A stretch of DNA of 64,000 bases from an uncultured Christensenella sp. (lineage in GTDB: Bacteria > Bacillota > Clostridia > Christensenellales > Borkfalkiaceae): NCBI GenBank assembly GCA_910586365.1, contig CAJUGP010000001.1, positions 1-64,000 on the forward strand, given 5' to 3'. The notes beneath the pieces were generated by a model that did not search any database, had not been told where the DNA came from, and was given only the letters and a program-made list of their open reading frames with translations. Shown here piece after piece: positions 17,705-25,686 of this stretch; within the stretch, counting starts at the first letter, position 1, and the number at the start of each line of letters is the position of its first letter. A program made the translations under genes and the position numbers.

Positions 17705-19531
17705 TTAAGGATTTTTGGCTTTTGCACGCGCCTTCGCCCGCAGCTCGCCGTTCAAAATGCGTTTTCTGACGCGGACGCTTTGCGGCGTGATCTCTAAAAG
17801 CTCGTCGTCGCCGAGAAACTCCAACGCTTCTTCGAGCGACATTTTCTTAGGCGGGATCAGGCGCAGCGCGTCGTCCGAAGAGGAAGAACGGGTGTTGGTA
17901 AGGTGCTTCGTTTTGCACACGTTCACGTTGATGTCCTCGTCCTTGGGAGAAAATCCTACGACCATGCCCTCGTAAACGGGCGTACCCGCACCGATAAAGA
18001 GCGTTCCTCTGCCCTGCGCGTTAAAAAGACCGTACGTGACCGCTTCTCCCGTTTCAAACGCGACGAGCGAGCCCGTTTGGCGGCGGTTGATTTCCCCTTT
18101 ATAGGGCTGATATTCAAAGAACACCGAGCTCATGACGCCCTCGCCCTTGGTATCGGTCAAAAACTCGCTCTTGTAGCCGAACAGCCCGCGCGACGGCACC
18201 AAAAATTCCAAACGCATGCGCGAACCCATCGCGCCCATGTGCACCAATTCGCCTTTGCGTTCTCCCATGCTTTGGAAAACGGGTCCCGTATTGTCGTCGG
18301 GTACGTCGACGATCAAACGGTCGACGGGTTCCCAAAGCTGCCCGTCGTATTCCTTGAACAGCACCTTGGGCGAACAGACTTGGAACTCATACCCTTCGCG
18401 GCGCATCGTTTCGATCAGAATGGAAAGGTGCATTTCCCCTCTTCCGCTCACGCGGTAAGAATCGGCGGATTCGGTATCCTCGACCCGCAGCGAAACGTCG
18501 CGCAGAAGCTCGCGGTAAAGACGGTCGCGCAGGTGACGGGTGGTCACGAATTTTCCTTCCTTGCCCGCAAAGGGAGAATCGTTCACGGAGAAGATCATCT
18601 CCACCGTCGGTTCGGATATTTTTACGAAGGGAACGGGTTCGACGCAATCGGACGCACACACCGTATCGCCGATGTTGATGCCTTCGAGTCCCGAAAAACA
18701 AACGATATCGCCCGCGCGCGCACTCTCGCAAGCAACGCGTTCCAACCCCTCTATTTCATAGAGATTGACGATTTTCCCGCGTTTGTTGAGTTCTTTTCGG
18801 TTATAATTGCACACCGTGACGTCGGCGTTCTGCTTTGCCAAACCGCGCTCCACTCTGCCGATGCCGATTCTGCCGACGTATTCGTTATAATCGATCGAAG
18901 AAACGAGGATCTGCAACGGTCCTTCTTCGTTCGTTTCGGGCGCGGGGAAGTGCGAAAGAATGGTATCGAACAAGGGATTGAGATTTTCGCCTTTCGCGCC
19001 CTCTTCCAACGACGCCGTGCCGTCTCTTCCCGAACAGAAAAGAAACGGGCTTTCGATTTGGTCGTCCGATGCATTCAAGTCCATCAACAGCTCTAAAACC
19101 TCGTCGATCACTTCGTGGATACGCGCGTCGGGGCGGTCGATCTTATTGACGACGATGATCAGGCGCAAGCCCATTTCAAGCGCTTTCTGCGTTACAAAAC
19201 GCGTCTGCGGCATCGGTCCTTCCGCCGCATCGACGAGAATGAGCACGCCCGAAACCATTTTGAGCGAACGCTCCACCTCGCCCGAAAAGTCGGCGTGCCC
19301 CGGCGTATCGATAATGTTGATCTTTACGCCGTTATACCGCACCGAAGTATTTTTCGCGAGAATGGTGATTCCGCGCTCGCGTTCCAAATCGCCGCTGTCC
19401 ATGACACGGTCTTCTACGACTTGATTTTCGCGGAACGTGCCGCCCTGCTTCAACATTTGGTCGACAAGCGTTGTTTTGCCGTGGTCGACGTGCGCGATGA
19501 TCGCAATGTTTCTGATATCTTCTCTGATCAT
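17705..19531 (-). CDS. typA: Ribosome-associated GTPase TypA/BipA
   Basis: Translational GTPase of 608 residues acting on the ribosome under stress and low temperature. G1 AHVDHGKTT, the switch I region RERGITILAKNT, G3 DTPGHADF and G4 NKIDRP are intact. EF-G-like domains and the BipA C-terminal domain follow, ending in a Lys/Ala-rich tail. ATG 19531 follows AGAGGT. Single-gene unit with its own promoter and terminator. Confidence 0.96.
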   Translation of the reverse strand: MIREDIRNIAIIAHVDHGKTTLVDQMLKQGGTFRENQVVEDRVMDSGDLERERGITILAKNTSVRYNGVKINIIDTPGHADFSGEVERSLKMVSGVLILVDAAEGPMPQTRFVTQKALEMGLRLIIVVNKIDRPDARIHEVIDEVLELLMDLNASDDQIESPFLFCSGRDGTASLEEGAKGENLNPLFDTILSHFPAPETNEEGPLQILVSSIDYNEYVGRIGIGRVERGLAKQNADVTVCNYNRKELNKRGKIVNLYEIEGLERVACESARAGDIVCFSGLEGINIGDTVCASDCVEPVPFVKISEPTVEMIFSVNDSPFAGKEGKFVTTRHLRDRLYRELLRDVSLRVEDTESADSYRVSGRGEMHLSILIETMRREGYEFQVCSPKVLFKEYDGQLWEPVDRLIVDVPDDNTGPVFQSMGERKGELVHMGAMGSRMRLEFLVPSRGLFGYKSEFLTDTKGEGVMSSVFFEYQPYKGEINRRQTGSLVAFETGEAVTYGLFNAQGRGTLFIGAGTPVYEGMVVGFSPKDEDINVNVCKTKHLTNTRSSSSDDALRLIPPKKMSLEEALEFLGDDELLEITPQSVRVRKRILNGELRAKARAKAKNP

Positions 19532-19557
19532 AAGTACCTCTTAAACGTTCAGCGTTT

Positions 19558-19586
19558 ATTTTAATACTTTTCGGAAAATTTCACAA
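19558..19586 (-). promoter_or_regulatory. typA promoter
   Basis: Minus strand TTGTGA (19586-19581), 17-bp spacer, TAAAAT (19563-19558). Confidence 0.6.
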
Positions 19587-19629
19587 CAAAAATACGCCGC
19601 CTAACGTAAAATTTTTATAAAATATTGCC

Positions 19630-20385
19630 TTAAAGAATGAAAGAAAGCAAATATAAAACCGCCATATGCGCGGGATAGAAAATATAAAACACGTATTTCA
19701 AATTATATTTGCCCCGTTTTTCGTTGTAAAAAAACAGAAAAACGAGCGCGATAAGCGAAAAATATGCTTGCGGCAGAATCGGTGCAATCCGCAGGCACAA
19801 GATAACAAGACCGAAGGAAAAGAGCGCATACCGCAGATAAAAATCATGCTTACACCCCCCCCCGTTGGGTTTTGCCGTTCCTTTTCCGTCGCAAAGCGCG
19901 GCGAATACGGGCAGCATACAGCCCCAAAAGCCGTAATCGAGCAAAAAGCGCACGTTCCCGAACGATGTAACGCGGTTGAGCGCATATAAAAATGCGACCG
20001 GAAAAACAAAAATCGCACCGTTTAAGACGCATAATACAGCGCCATCGCCGCAAAATACGCTTTTTTTGAAATTTTGCAGCGCGTAAATCAACAGGATCGA
20101 GAAAGTAAACGTCGTAAAAATGCTGAAATAGAGATAGCCGTATACAAAATAATACACGGCGGAGTATGCCGCGCCGAGTGCGGCGATCAAGATAAAATGG
20201 CGAAATTTATCGCGCGTGTAACGGCAGCCCTCGGCGATCAAAAAAGCGAAAATCGGCATGGAAACGCGCCCGACGATGCGAAAAAACGCTACGGTAGGAA
20301 AAAGCAGCAATCCCGCATGATCTAAGAACATGGAGATTGCCGCAATGATTTTTAAGGCGTTTCCGCTGAGAAACCGGTACTTCAT
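19630..20385 (-). CDS. TraX-family membrane protein with internal poly-G tract
   Basis: A 251-residue membrane protein with about eight hydrophobic segments and the TraX opening SGNALKIIAAISMFLDHAG. TraX of F plasmid acetylates pilin; chromosomal Firmicute members are of unknown role but related to membrane acyltransferases. A run of nine G on the coding strand (19863-19855) encodes three Gly in a cytoplasmic-type loop and keeps the frame intact here. ATG 20385 is chosen; the open frame upstream lies inside folA and codes for an implausible Arg-rich stretch. Last gene behind thyA and folA. Confidence 0.8.
   Translation of the reverse strand: MKYRFLSGNALKIIAAISMFLDHAGLLLFPTVAFFRIVGRVSMPIFAFLIAEGCRYTRDKFRHFILIAALGAAYSAVYYFVYGYLYFSIFTTFTFSILLIYALQNFKKSVFCGDGAVLCVLNGAIFVFPVAFLYALNRVTSFGNVRFLLDYGFWGCMLPVFAALCDGKGTAKPNGGGCKHDFYLRYALFSFGLVILCLRIAPILPQAYFSLIALVFLFFYNEKRGKYNLKYVFYIFYPAHMAVLYLLSFIL
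19855..19863 (-). repeat. Poly-G tract (9) inside traX
   Basis: Nine consecutive C on the plus strand, nine G on the coding strand. A change of one or two bases would frameshift the last three membrane segments of TraX. Confidence 0.9.
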
Positions 20386-20399
20386 GCGCGAAACCGAAC

Positions 20400-20888
20400 T
20401 TAGAGCCTGCGGTTGCGATAGGTGCAAAAGGTGAGCGCGTAACCGTTGTCTTCGACGCGCTCGCTTTCGTAAACCAACTCGAAATCGGGGTCGGCGTCCA
20501 GATCGGGCACGAAGGTATCCGCGCCGCCGTCTGCGTCGACCTTGGTCACGAGCACTTCGCTGCAATAGGGAATGAGCGCGCGGTATACGCTCGCCCCGCC
20601 GATCACGTACACGTCGTCGGGAGAATACTTCCCGATTTCCGCAAAAAGCTCGTCCAAATTACGCACGTGAATAAAATCGCCCGAAACCTCGTCGGGACAG
20701 AGCACAACGTTCGTACGGTTTTTAAGAGGCTGCCCGTTCGGAAACGAGAGCAGCGTATTCCACCCCATGACGACGACCTTGCGCAGCGTCGTTTCGCGGA
20801 AGAACTTCATGTCTTTGGGAAGGGAAAACATTAAATCGTTGTTTTTGCCGATTCCCCAATTACGGTCGGCGTGAAAAATCGCTTTCAT
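20400..20888 (-). CDS. folA: Dihydrofolate reductase
   Basis: NADPH-dependent reduction of dihydrofolate, regenerating the cofactor consumed by thymidylate synthase. About 162 residues: N-terminal HADRNWGIGKNNDLMFSLPKD with the substrate-binding Asp/Trp region, VVMGWNTLLSF, and YVIGGASVYRALIPY. ATG 20888 follows AGGAG, which overlaps the thyA stop codon; the alternative GTG at 20894 would sit inside that site. Immediately downstream of thyA, as expected for linked folate chemistry. Confidence 0.95.
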   Translation of the reverse strand: MKAIFHADRNWGIGKNNDLMFSLPKDMKFFRETTLRKVVVMGWNTLLSFPNGQPLKNRTNVVLCPDEVSGDFIHVRNLDELFAEIGKYSPDDVYVIGGASVYRALIPYCSEVLVTKVDADGGADTFVPDLDADPDFELVYESERVEDNGYALTFCTYRNRRL

Positions 20889-20896
20889 TTGCACTC

Positions 20897-21727
20897 CTAA
20901 ATCGCTACGGGGATTTTTTCCGCAAGCGTGCTGTATTCATAGTCTTCGAGGCGGAAGCTGTCGACCGTGAAATCGTAGAAATTTTTGACGGATCGATCGA
21001 CGATCAATTTCGGCGCGCGCTTCAAGGGATTGGAAACGATCTGTTTTACAAGAGGGATATGCCTGTCGTAAAGGTGCGCGTCGGCGATCACGTGCACCAA
21101 CTCGCCCGCCTTGAATCCGCTGACCTGCGCAAACATGATAAGCAGCACGGCGTACTGCACGACGTTCCAATTATTCGCCGTGAGCATATCGTTCGAGCGT
21201 TGGTTGAGAATGCCGTTGAGCGTATCGCCCGAAACGTTGAACGTCATGGAATAGGCGCAAGGATATAGGTTCATTTCGTGCAGATCGTTAAAATTATACA
21301 AGTTCGTCATGATCCTGCGCGAAGCGGGATTGTGTTTCAGATCGTATAAAACGCGGTCGACCTGATCGAATTCTCCTTCTTTATAGAGCGATTTTTGCGC
21401 GAGCTGATAGCCGTACGCCTTCCCGATCGACCCGTTTTCGTCCGCCCAGCTGTCCCAAATGTGCGAATTGAGATCGCGCACGTTGTTGCTCTTTTTCTGC
21501 CAGATCCAAAGCAGCTCGTCCACGCACGAACGGAACGCCGTGCGGCGGATCGTGAGAATCGGGAATTCCTCTTCAAGATTATAACGGTTGACGATACCGA
21601 ATTTTTTAACGGTATGCGCGGGCGAACCGTCTTCCCAGTGCGGACGCACCTGCAAGGCGGTGTCCCACACGCCGCGTTGCATGATCTCGTTGCAGTTTGC
21701 AATAAATATTTCGTCGGCTTTACTCAT
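20897..21727 (-). CDS. thyA: Thymidylate synthase
   Basis: Methylates dUMP to dTMP using methylene-tetrahydrofolate, 276 residues from ATG 21727. The catalytic Cys region reads YPCAYSMTFNVSG, with LNQRSNDMLTANNWNVVQYA and ADAHLYDRH for substrate binding. GAGG lies six bases before ATG 21727, deciding against the longer TTG start. It heads thyA-folA-traX. One copy of the dispersed repeat lies between its start and the gltX stop. Confidence 0.94.
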   Translation of the reverse strand: MSKADEIFIANCNEIMQRGVWDTALQVRPHWEDGSPAHTVKKFGIVNRYNLEEEFPILTIRRTAFRSCVDELLWIWQKKSNNVRDLNSHIWDSWADENGSIGKAYGYQLAQKSLYKEGEFDQVDRVLYDLKHNPASRRIMTNLYNFNDLHEMNLYPCAYSMTFNVSGDTLNGILNQRSNDMLTANNWNVVQYAVLLIMFAQVSGFKAGELVHVIADAHLYDRHIPLVKQIVSNPLKRAPKLIVDRSVKNFYDFTVDSFRLEDYEYSTLAEKIPVAI

Positions 21728-21751
21728 GTTTTTCCTCAAAAAATCGCTGTT

Positions 21752-21774
21752 TTGTGTGACATAGTACTATGATA
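21752..21774 (+). repeat. Dispersed 23-bp repeat, copy 2
   Basis: Contains TGTGTGACATAGTACTATG; the part CATAGTACTATG is a perfect 12-bp palindrome and includes the stop codon of gltX on the minus strand. Confidence 0.7.
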
Positions 21775-23401
21775 TTTGCTCTGAAATGCGTTTTACCGTC
21801 TCTTTTTCGCCCAAAATCTGCATAATCGTCCACAAATCGGGCGTATTCGCTTTTCCCGTGACCGCAATGCGAAGCACTTCGGCGACGTCGGAAACGCTGC
21901 CCTTAAAGTCCTCGGGACGGGCTTTATACTCTTTCATGTCGCTCGCAAAGCCCTCTTGTTCGGCGACGGCTTTCACTTTCCCGAACCAAGTCTGCGCGTC
22001 GTCCGCGGCGCAATAGGTTTGTAAAAACGCGCGCAATATCGCTGTTTTGCCCGCCTCCGCTACGCGGTACGCTTCGCGGGATACGGGGTTTTCAAAGAAA
22101 TACGAAAGCAGCCCCACCGCCTGTTTCGCCGTGGCAAAGTCCTTTCTGCGCTTTTTGCCCGCCGTGCCCATGCAAAGCGCGAGCGCTTTGTGCATATATT
22201 CCCGATCGGCAAAATATGCGCGTTCCGCCTCACTGCCGAATTCCTGCGCCCAATCGTTCAAAAACGCAAACGCTTCTTCCGCGGAAAGACGTGCAAATTC
22301 GTTTTTGGCGACGTCGTTGAGCTTGTCCAAATCAAACAGCGTGCCGCTCTTGCTCATTTTTGCCGCCTTGAACGGAAATTCTTCGAGCGGTTTATCGGGG
22401 AATTTGCGGTACCAATCCTCGAAGTCGGAATTGAGCAGCGTTAAAATATACACTTTGACCGCGCGGGGGTGATAACCTTCCTGCCGATAAAATCCGAGCG
22501 AAAGTTCGGGGTCTTTGCGCTTACTGAGCTTACGCCGCGTTTCCCCGTCCTGCTTCATGAGCGAGCAGTTATGCCCGTAACGCGGACGCGTAAATCCGAG
22601 CGCGTCGAATAATTCAATGTGAACGGGAAGCGACGAAAGCCACTCCTCGCCGCGCAGTACAAGCGTCGTCCGCATAAAGTGGTCGTCGATCGCGTGCGCG
22701 AAATGGTAGGTGGGAATGCCGTCGCTTTTGAGAATGACCACGTCCTGATCGTTCTCCGTCACCGTGATCTCCCCTTTGATCTCGTCGCGGAATTTGAGCT
22801 TGTTTTCGGGATCACCCAACGATTTCAAGCGCAGAACGTAGGGCTTGCCCGCATCGAGATTGCGGTAAATCTCTTCTTCCGAAAGATTGCGGCATTTGGC
22901 ATATTCGCCGTAGTATCCCGTGATCTTCTTTTCCGCCGTCTGCGTTTCGCGCAGCGCGCTCAGCTCTTCCTCGGAGCAAAAGCAGGGATAGGCGCGCCCC
23001 TTTTCCACGAGAGATTTAGCAAACGCATGATACAGTTCGGCGCGCTGACGCTGATAATACGGCGCGTACTCGTTCGCCGCCTCGATTTCCGCGCCCTCGT
23101 CGAAGTGAATATCGAAATAGCTCATCGCCTCGATGACGGCTTCCACCGCCCCGTCGACCTTGCGCTTTAAGTCGGTATCTTCGATTCTAAGGTAAATCAC
23201 GCCGCCGCTGCGGTGCGCGATGCGCTCGTTTGCCACGGCGACGAAAAGGTTGCCCAGGTGAATAAATCCCGTGGGCGAAGGCGCAAGCCGCGTTACTTCC
23301 GCCCCCTTGGGCAGCGCGCGCGGCGGATACATTTCTTCATAAGCAGAGAGCGGCTTGTATTCCTCGGGAAAAAGCCGATCGGCAAGTTTTTTATAATCCA
23401 T
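21767..23401 (-). CDS. gltX: Glutamyl-tRNA synthetase
   Basis: Class I synthetase charging tRNA-Glu (possibly also tRNA-Gln), 544 residues. RLAPSPTGFIHLGNL holds the HIGH-type motif; the KMSKS loop reads RRKLSKRKDPELS. The C-terminal anticodon-binding domain is present. ATG 23401 follows GAGGA; the GTG at 23413 overlaps the stop of the upstream phosphatase gene and is less likely. The stop codon falls inside the repeat copy 2. Confidence 0.94.
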   Translation of the reverse strand: MDYKKLADRLFPEEYKPLSAYEEMYPPRALPKGAEVTRLAPSPTGFIHLGNLFVAVANERIAHRSGGVIYLRIEDTDLKRKVDGAVEAVIEAMSYFDIHFDEGAEIEAANEYAPYYQRQRAELYHAFAKSLVEKGRAYPCFCSEEELSALRETQTAEKKITGYYGEYAKCRNLSEEEIYRNLDAGKPYVLRLKSLGDPENKLKFRDEIKGEITVTENDQDVVILKSDGIPTYHFAHAIDDHFMRTTLVLRGEEWLSSLPVHIELFDALGFTRPRYGHNCSLMKQDGETRRKLSKRKDPELSLGFYRQEGYHPRAVKVYILTLLNSDFEDWYRKFPDKPLEEFPFKAAKMSKSGTLFDLDKLNDVAKNEFARLSAEEAFAFLNDWAQEFGSEAERAYFADREYMHKALALCMGTAGKKRRKDFATAKQAVGLLSYFFENPVSREAYRVAEAGKTAILRAFLQTYCAADDAQTWFGKVKAVAEQEGFASDMKEYKARPEDFKGSVSDVAEVLRIAVTGKANTPDLWTIMQILGEKETVKRISEQIS

Positions 23402-23409
23402 AACGTTCC

Positions 23410-24099
23410 TCACTTTTGAATTTCCTGCATGACTTCCGTAAAATAACCGCTCGGGGAAATCGGCTCGCCGCCGCGGTATAAATGCGCGGTGTCGCCGATC
23501 CGTTCGGCGCGGAAGTAAGCGACCCCTTCGCCGCGCTCTTCGGTGTTAAGAACCGTGATCGCAGTCGGCGCCGTAAACAAACCGTGCAGCAGCGCCTGCG
23601 CGGGCAGATTGAGCAAGTGCGACAAAAGAATCATGCTCACGCCGAAATGACAGAAAATCACCGCCGTTTTATCCGAGTGAGCGTTGACGCGGTATAACCG
23701 ACCCTGCCGCTCGTAGCCGTACGATAAGAGCAATTCGTCTGCCTTGCGGCATACCTTTTTATATTCTTCCTGCGCAAAAGCCGTTCGCGGACGCGCAATC
23801 CATTGATTTTCACAAAAATTTGCGTCGTCTTGCGTCCATTCCGCAGGAAGGTAATCCCAAACGATATGACCGTCGACGACAAATTCCCGCGCCCAATCGA
23901 GTATTGTTTCGTTTTTCTTCCAATTTTGTAGCGAAGGAGCCGCCGTTTCGCGCGCGCGGCCGTGCGGAGAAACGAACACGTCGTCCACTTGCCAACCCTT
24001 CGTCCGTTCGGCAAGCAGCGCAGCCTCGCGCTTCCCCTTCTCCGTTAAACAGTCTTTTTCGTAATTCGGATCGCCGTGACGGATCAAAATCAATCTCAT
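23410..24099 (-). CDS. Histidine phosphatase family protein
   Basis: Phosphoglycerate-mutase-like phosphatase of 229 residues. The N-terminal RHG motif (LILIRHGDPNYEKD) supplies the catalytic His; Arg in SPHGRARETA, and His in FCHFGVSM, complete the site. Substrate unknown. It overlaps aroK by four bases upstream and nearly abuts gltX downstream, forming aroK-phosphatase-gltX. Confidence 0.85.
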   Translation of the reverse strand: MRLILIRHGDPNYEKDCLTEKGKREAALLAERTKGWQVDDVFVSPHGRARETAAPSLQNWKKNETILDWAREFVVDGHIVWDYLPAEWTQDDANFCENQWIARPRTAFAQEEYKKVCRKADELLLSYGYERQGRLYRVNAHSDKTAVIFCHFGVSMILLSHLLNLPAQALLHGLFTAPTAITVLNTEERGEGVAYFRAERIGDTAHLYRGGEPISPSGYFTEVMQEIQK

Positions 24100-24602
24100 A
24101 ACGCAATCCCGACGGATGCAGCGATCGCCGTCACCGTTTCCTCGATCGTTTTTCCGCCGCAGTCGACGGTGCGATCGGCATATTTTTCGTAGAGCGGCAC
24201 GCGCTGCGCATACAGCTCGTCGAGCGAAGAAACGTCGCCGCGCATGACGACGCCGCGCTTTTCAAACGAAGGAATGCGTTCTTTGACCGCTTCTTTTCCC
24301 AATTTCAGATAAATCACCGTGCCGATCGTTTTCAAATGCTCCATCGCCCGTTCGCAATAGACGACGCTGCCGCCCGTGGCAATCACGCAGCGGTCGGCGT
24401 ACAACCCCGCATTTACGCGCTCTTCCACCTGCAAAAAGCCTTCCGCGCCCTTCTTTTCGATAATTTCGCAGAGCAAAGCGCCCTCTTCGCCTTGAATGAG
24501 CAGGTCGCAATCGATGAAACCGTACCCGATTTTTTTGGCGAGCAGCACGCCCGCTGTCGATTTTCCCGACGAGGGCATCCCGATCAAAACAAGATTATCC
24601 AT
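24096..24602 (-). CDS. aroK: Shikimate kinase
   Basis: Phosphorylates shikimate at the 3-position, the step before aroA. 168 residues with Walker A GMPSSGKST, the shikimate-binding FIDCD Asp pair, ATGGSVV and the lid region near RGVVMRGD. The -10 box ends eight bases before the ATG, so the mRNA is probably leaderless; the AAAAGGG between them lies too close to the predicted transcription start to act as a normal ribosome site. Confidence 0.92.
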   Translation of the reverse strand: MDNLVLIGMPSSGKSTAGVLLAKKIGYGFIDCDLLIQGEEGALLCEIIEKKGAEGFLQVEERVNAGLYADRCVIATGGSVVYCERAMEHLKTIGTVIYLKLGKEAVKERIPSFEKRGVVMRGDVSSLDELYAQRVPLYEKYADRTVDCGGKTIEETVTAIAASVGIAL

Positions 24603-24610
24603 ACCCTTTT

Positions 24611-24639
24611 ATTATAACCGCCGCATACCGTTTTGTCAA
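24611..24639 (-). promoter_or_regulatory. aroK promoter, leaderless arrangement
   Basis: Minus strand TTGACA (24639-24634), 17-bp spacer, TATAAT (24616-24611), eight bases before ATG 24602. Confidence 0.8.
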
Positions 24640-24684
24640 TCAAACCGTCCGACAATTATTTTATGAAAATTATTCGGTAAGCGC

Positions 24685-24713
24685 TTGACAATATATCGTT
24701 TGCATATTATAAT
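24685..24713 (+). promoter_or_regulatory. Promoter of small lipoprotein gene
   Basis: TTGACA (24685-24690), 17-bp spacer, TATAAT (24708-24713): perfect consensus. Confidence 0.85.
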
Positions 24714-24739
24714 ATAGAAAAACATTCAGGAGAATAAAA

Positions 24740-25168
24740 ATGAAAAAGAAACTTGCCACTCTCATCACCTCGCTTACGCTTGTCGCGGTACTGCTTTTCA
24801 CCCTCTGCGGCTGCTCGACGTACGGAAAAGTCCAAAGAGCGTTCAAAAACGACGGCTGGACGGAACAGACCGAAATTTCCGACGCGCAGAAAAATGCCGT
24901 AAAGGAGCTGTTCGGCGAGGACGCGGAAAACAAAGTCACCATTCACGTATTCACAAAAGGCATTACGGGGAACGCGACGGTCGTCGAATTCAAATCGGAC
25001 AAAGAAATGACCGACAGCCTTAAAACGCTTACCGAAGATCCCTTGCTCGGCACTTACATTAAAAACTTTATCGAAAACATTCAAAATTGCCAAATCGTAA
25101 ACGGCAACTGCGTTTTGATAAGCGGCTTTTTAACGGGCGGACTCGAAACCTTCAAAAAATCCAAATAA
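24740..25168 (+). CDS. Small lipoprotein, unknown function
   Basis: A 142-residue protein with a lipoprotein signal (MKKKLATLITSLTLVAVL, lipobox LCGC) and a short soluble domain of about 118 residues (KEMTDSLKTLTEDPLLGTYI). I do not recognise a family. The start follows a CAGGAG ribosome site. It has its own consensus promoter and a strong terminator, so it is a monocistronic, probably well expressed gene. Confidence 0.8.
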   Translation: MKKKLATLITSLTLVAVLLFTLCGCSTYGKVQRAFKNDGWTEQTEISDAQKNAVKELFGEDAENKVTIHVFTKGITGNATVVEFKSDKEMTDSLKTLTEDPLLGTYIKNFIENIQNCQIVNGNCVLISGFLTGGLETFKKSK

Positions 25169-25172
25169 CGAC

Positions 25173-25204
25173 AAAACCCTTCCCCCGCAGGAAGGGTTTT
25201 TTTG
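25173..25204 (+). terminator. Intrinsic terminator of the lipoprotein gene
   Basis: Stem AAAACCCTTCC/GGAAGGGTTTT followed by a T run. Confidence 0.92.
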
Positions 25205-25233
25205 TAATATTGGAAAAAACGCATTAAAAAAAG

Positions 25234-25262
25234 TTGTTTTTTCCGTACGGATATGTTATACT
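25234..25262 (+). promoter_or_regulatory. secG promoter
   Basis: TTGTTT (25234-25239), 17-bp spacer, TATACT (25257-25262) with extended -10 TGT. Confidence 0.65.
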
Positions 25263-25296
25263 TTTTCTTGATTGAAACAATAAAAGGACATATGGA

Positions 25297-25614
25297 ATGA
25301 ACGCATCTAATCTTTCTTCGATCATCGCACAGTTACTCGCGCCCGCGCATCCCGCTTACTTCCCCGTAAGCCTGACTCTCATCATTCTGATGGGCGTCGC
25401 CGCGCTTGCCGCGATCATCCTCGTCATGCTTCAGCCCGGCAACTCGCAGGGCATCGACGCGCTCGGCGGTTCGAGCGAAACTTTTTACGGCAAAAATAAG
25501 GGTCGTTCCCTTGAATCCAAACTGAAAATGTGGACGTATATCAGTCTCGGCGTGTTAGCCGTTCTTGCGGTTGTCTTTTTCATTTTGCAGATCGACGCAA
25601 TTTGGAATATCTGA
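25297..25614 (+). CDS. secG: Preprotein translocase subunit SecG
   Basis: A 105-residue membrane protein with two hydrophobic helices (about 22-45 and 82-100) and the SecG signature between them: VMLQPGNSQGIDALGGSSETFYG. It supports SecYEG-dependent export. AGGA lies seven bases before ATG 25297; a two-codon ORF ATG-GAA-TGA overlaps the start. The order secG-rnr-smpB is widely conserved in Firmicutes. Confidence 0.93.
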   Translation: MNASNLSSIIAQLLAPAHPAYFPVSLTLIILMGVAALAAIILVMLQPGNSQGIDALGGSSETFYGKNKGRSLESKLKMWTYISLGVLAVLAVVFFILQIDAIWNI

Positions 25615-25641
25615 CGCGGAAACATATTTTAGTCGAAAAAC

Positions 25642-25678
25642 AAGGGGCGGCGCCGTAAGAGCACGCCCCTTCTATTTT
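25642..25678 (+). terminator. Weak terminator or processing hairpin between secG and rnr
   Basis: Stem AAGGGGCG/CGCCCCTT with a 14-base loop and a mixed tail CTATTTTAT. Probably partial termination, since rnr has no other clear promoter. Confidence 0.5.
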
Positions 25679-25686
25679 ATGAAACA

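Noticed and set aside
20386..20565. N-terminal extension of TraX
   Set aside because: Sixty Arg-rich codons inside folA; the membrane protein clearly begins at 20385.
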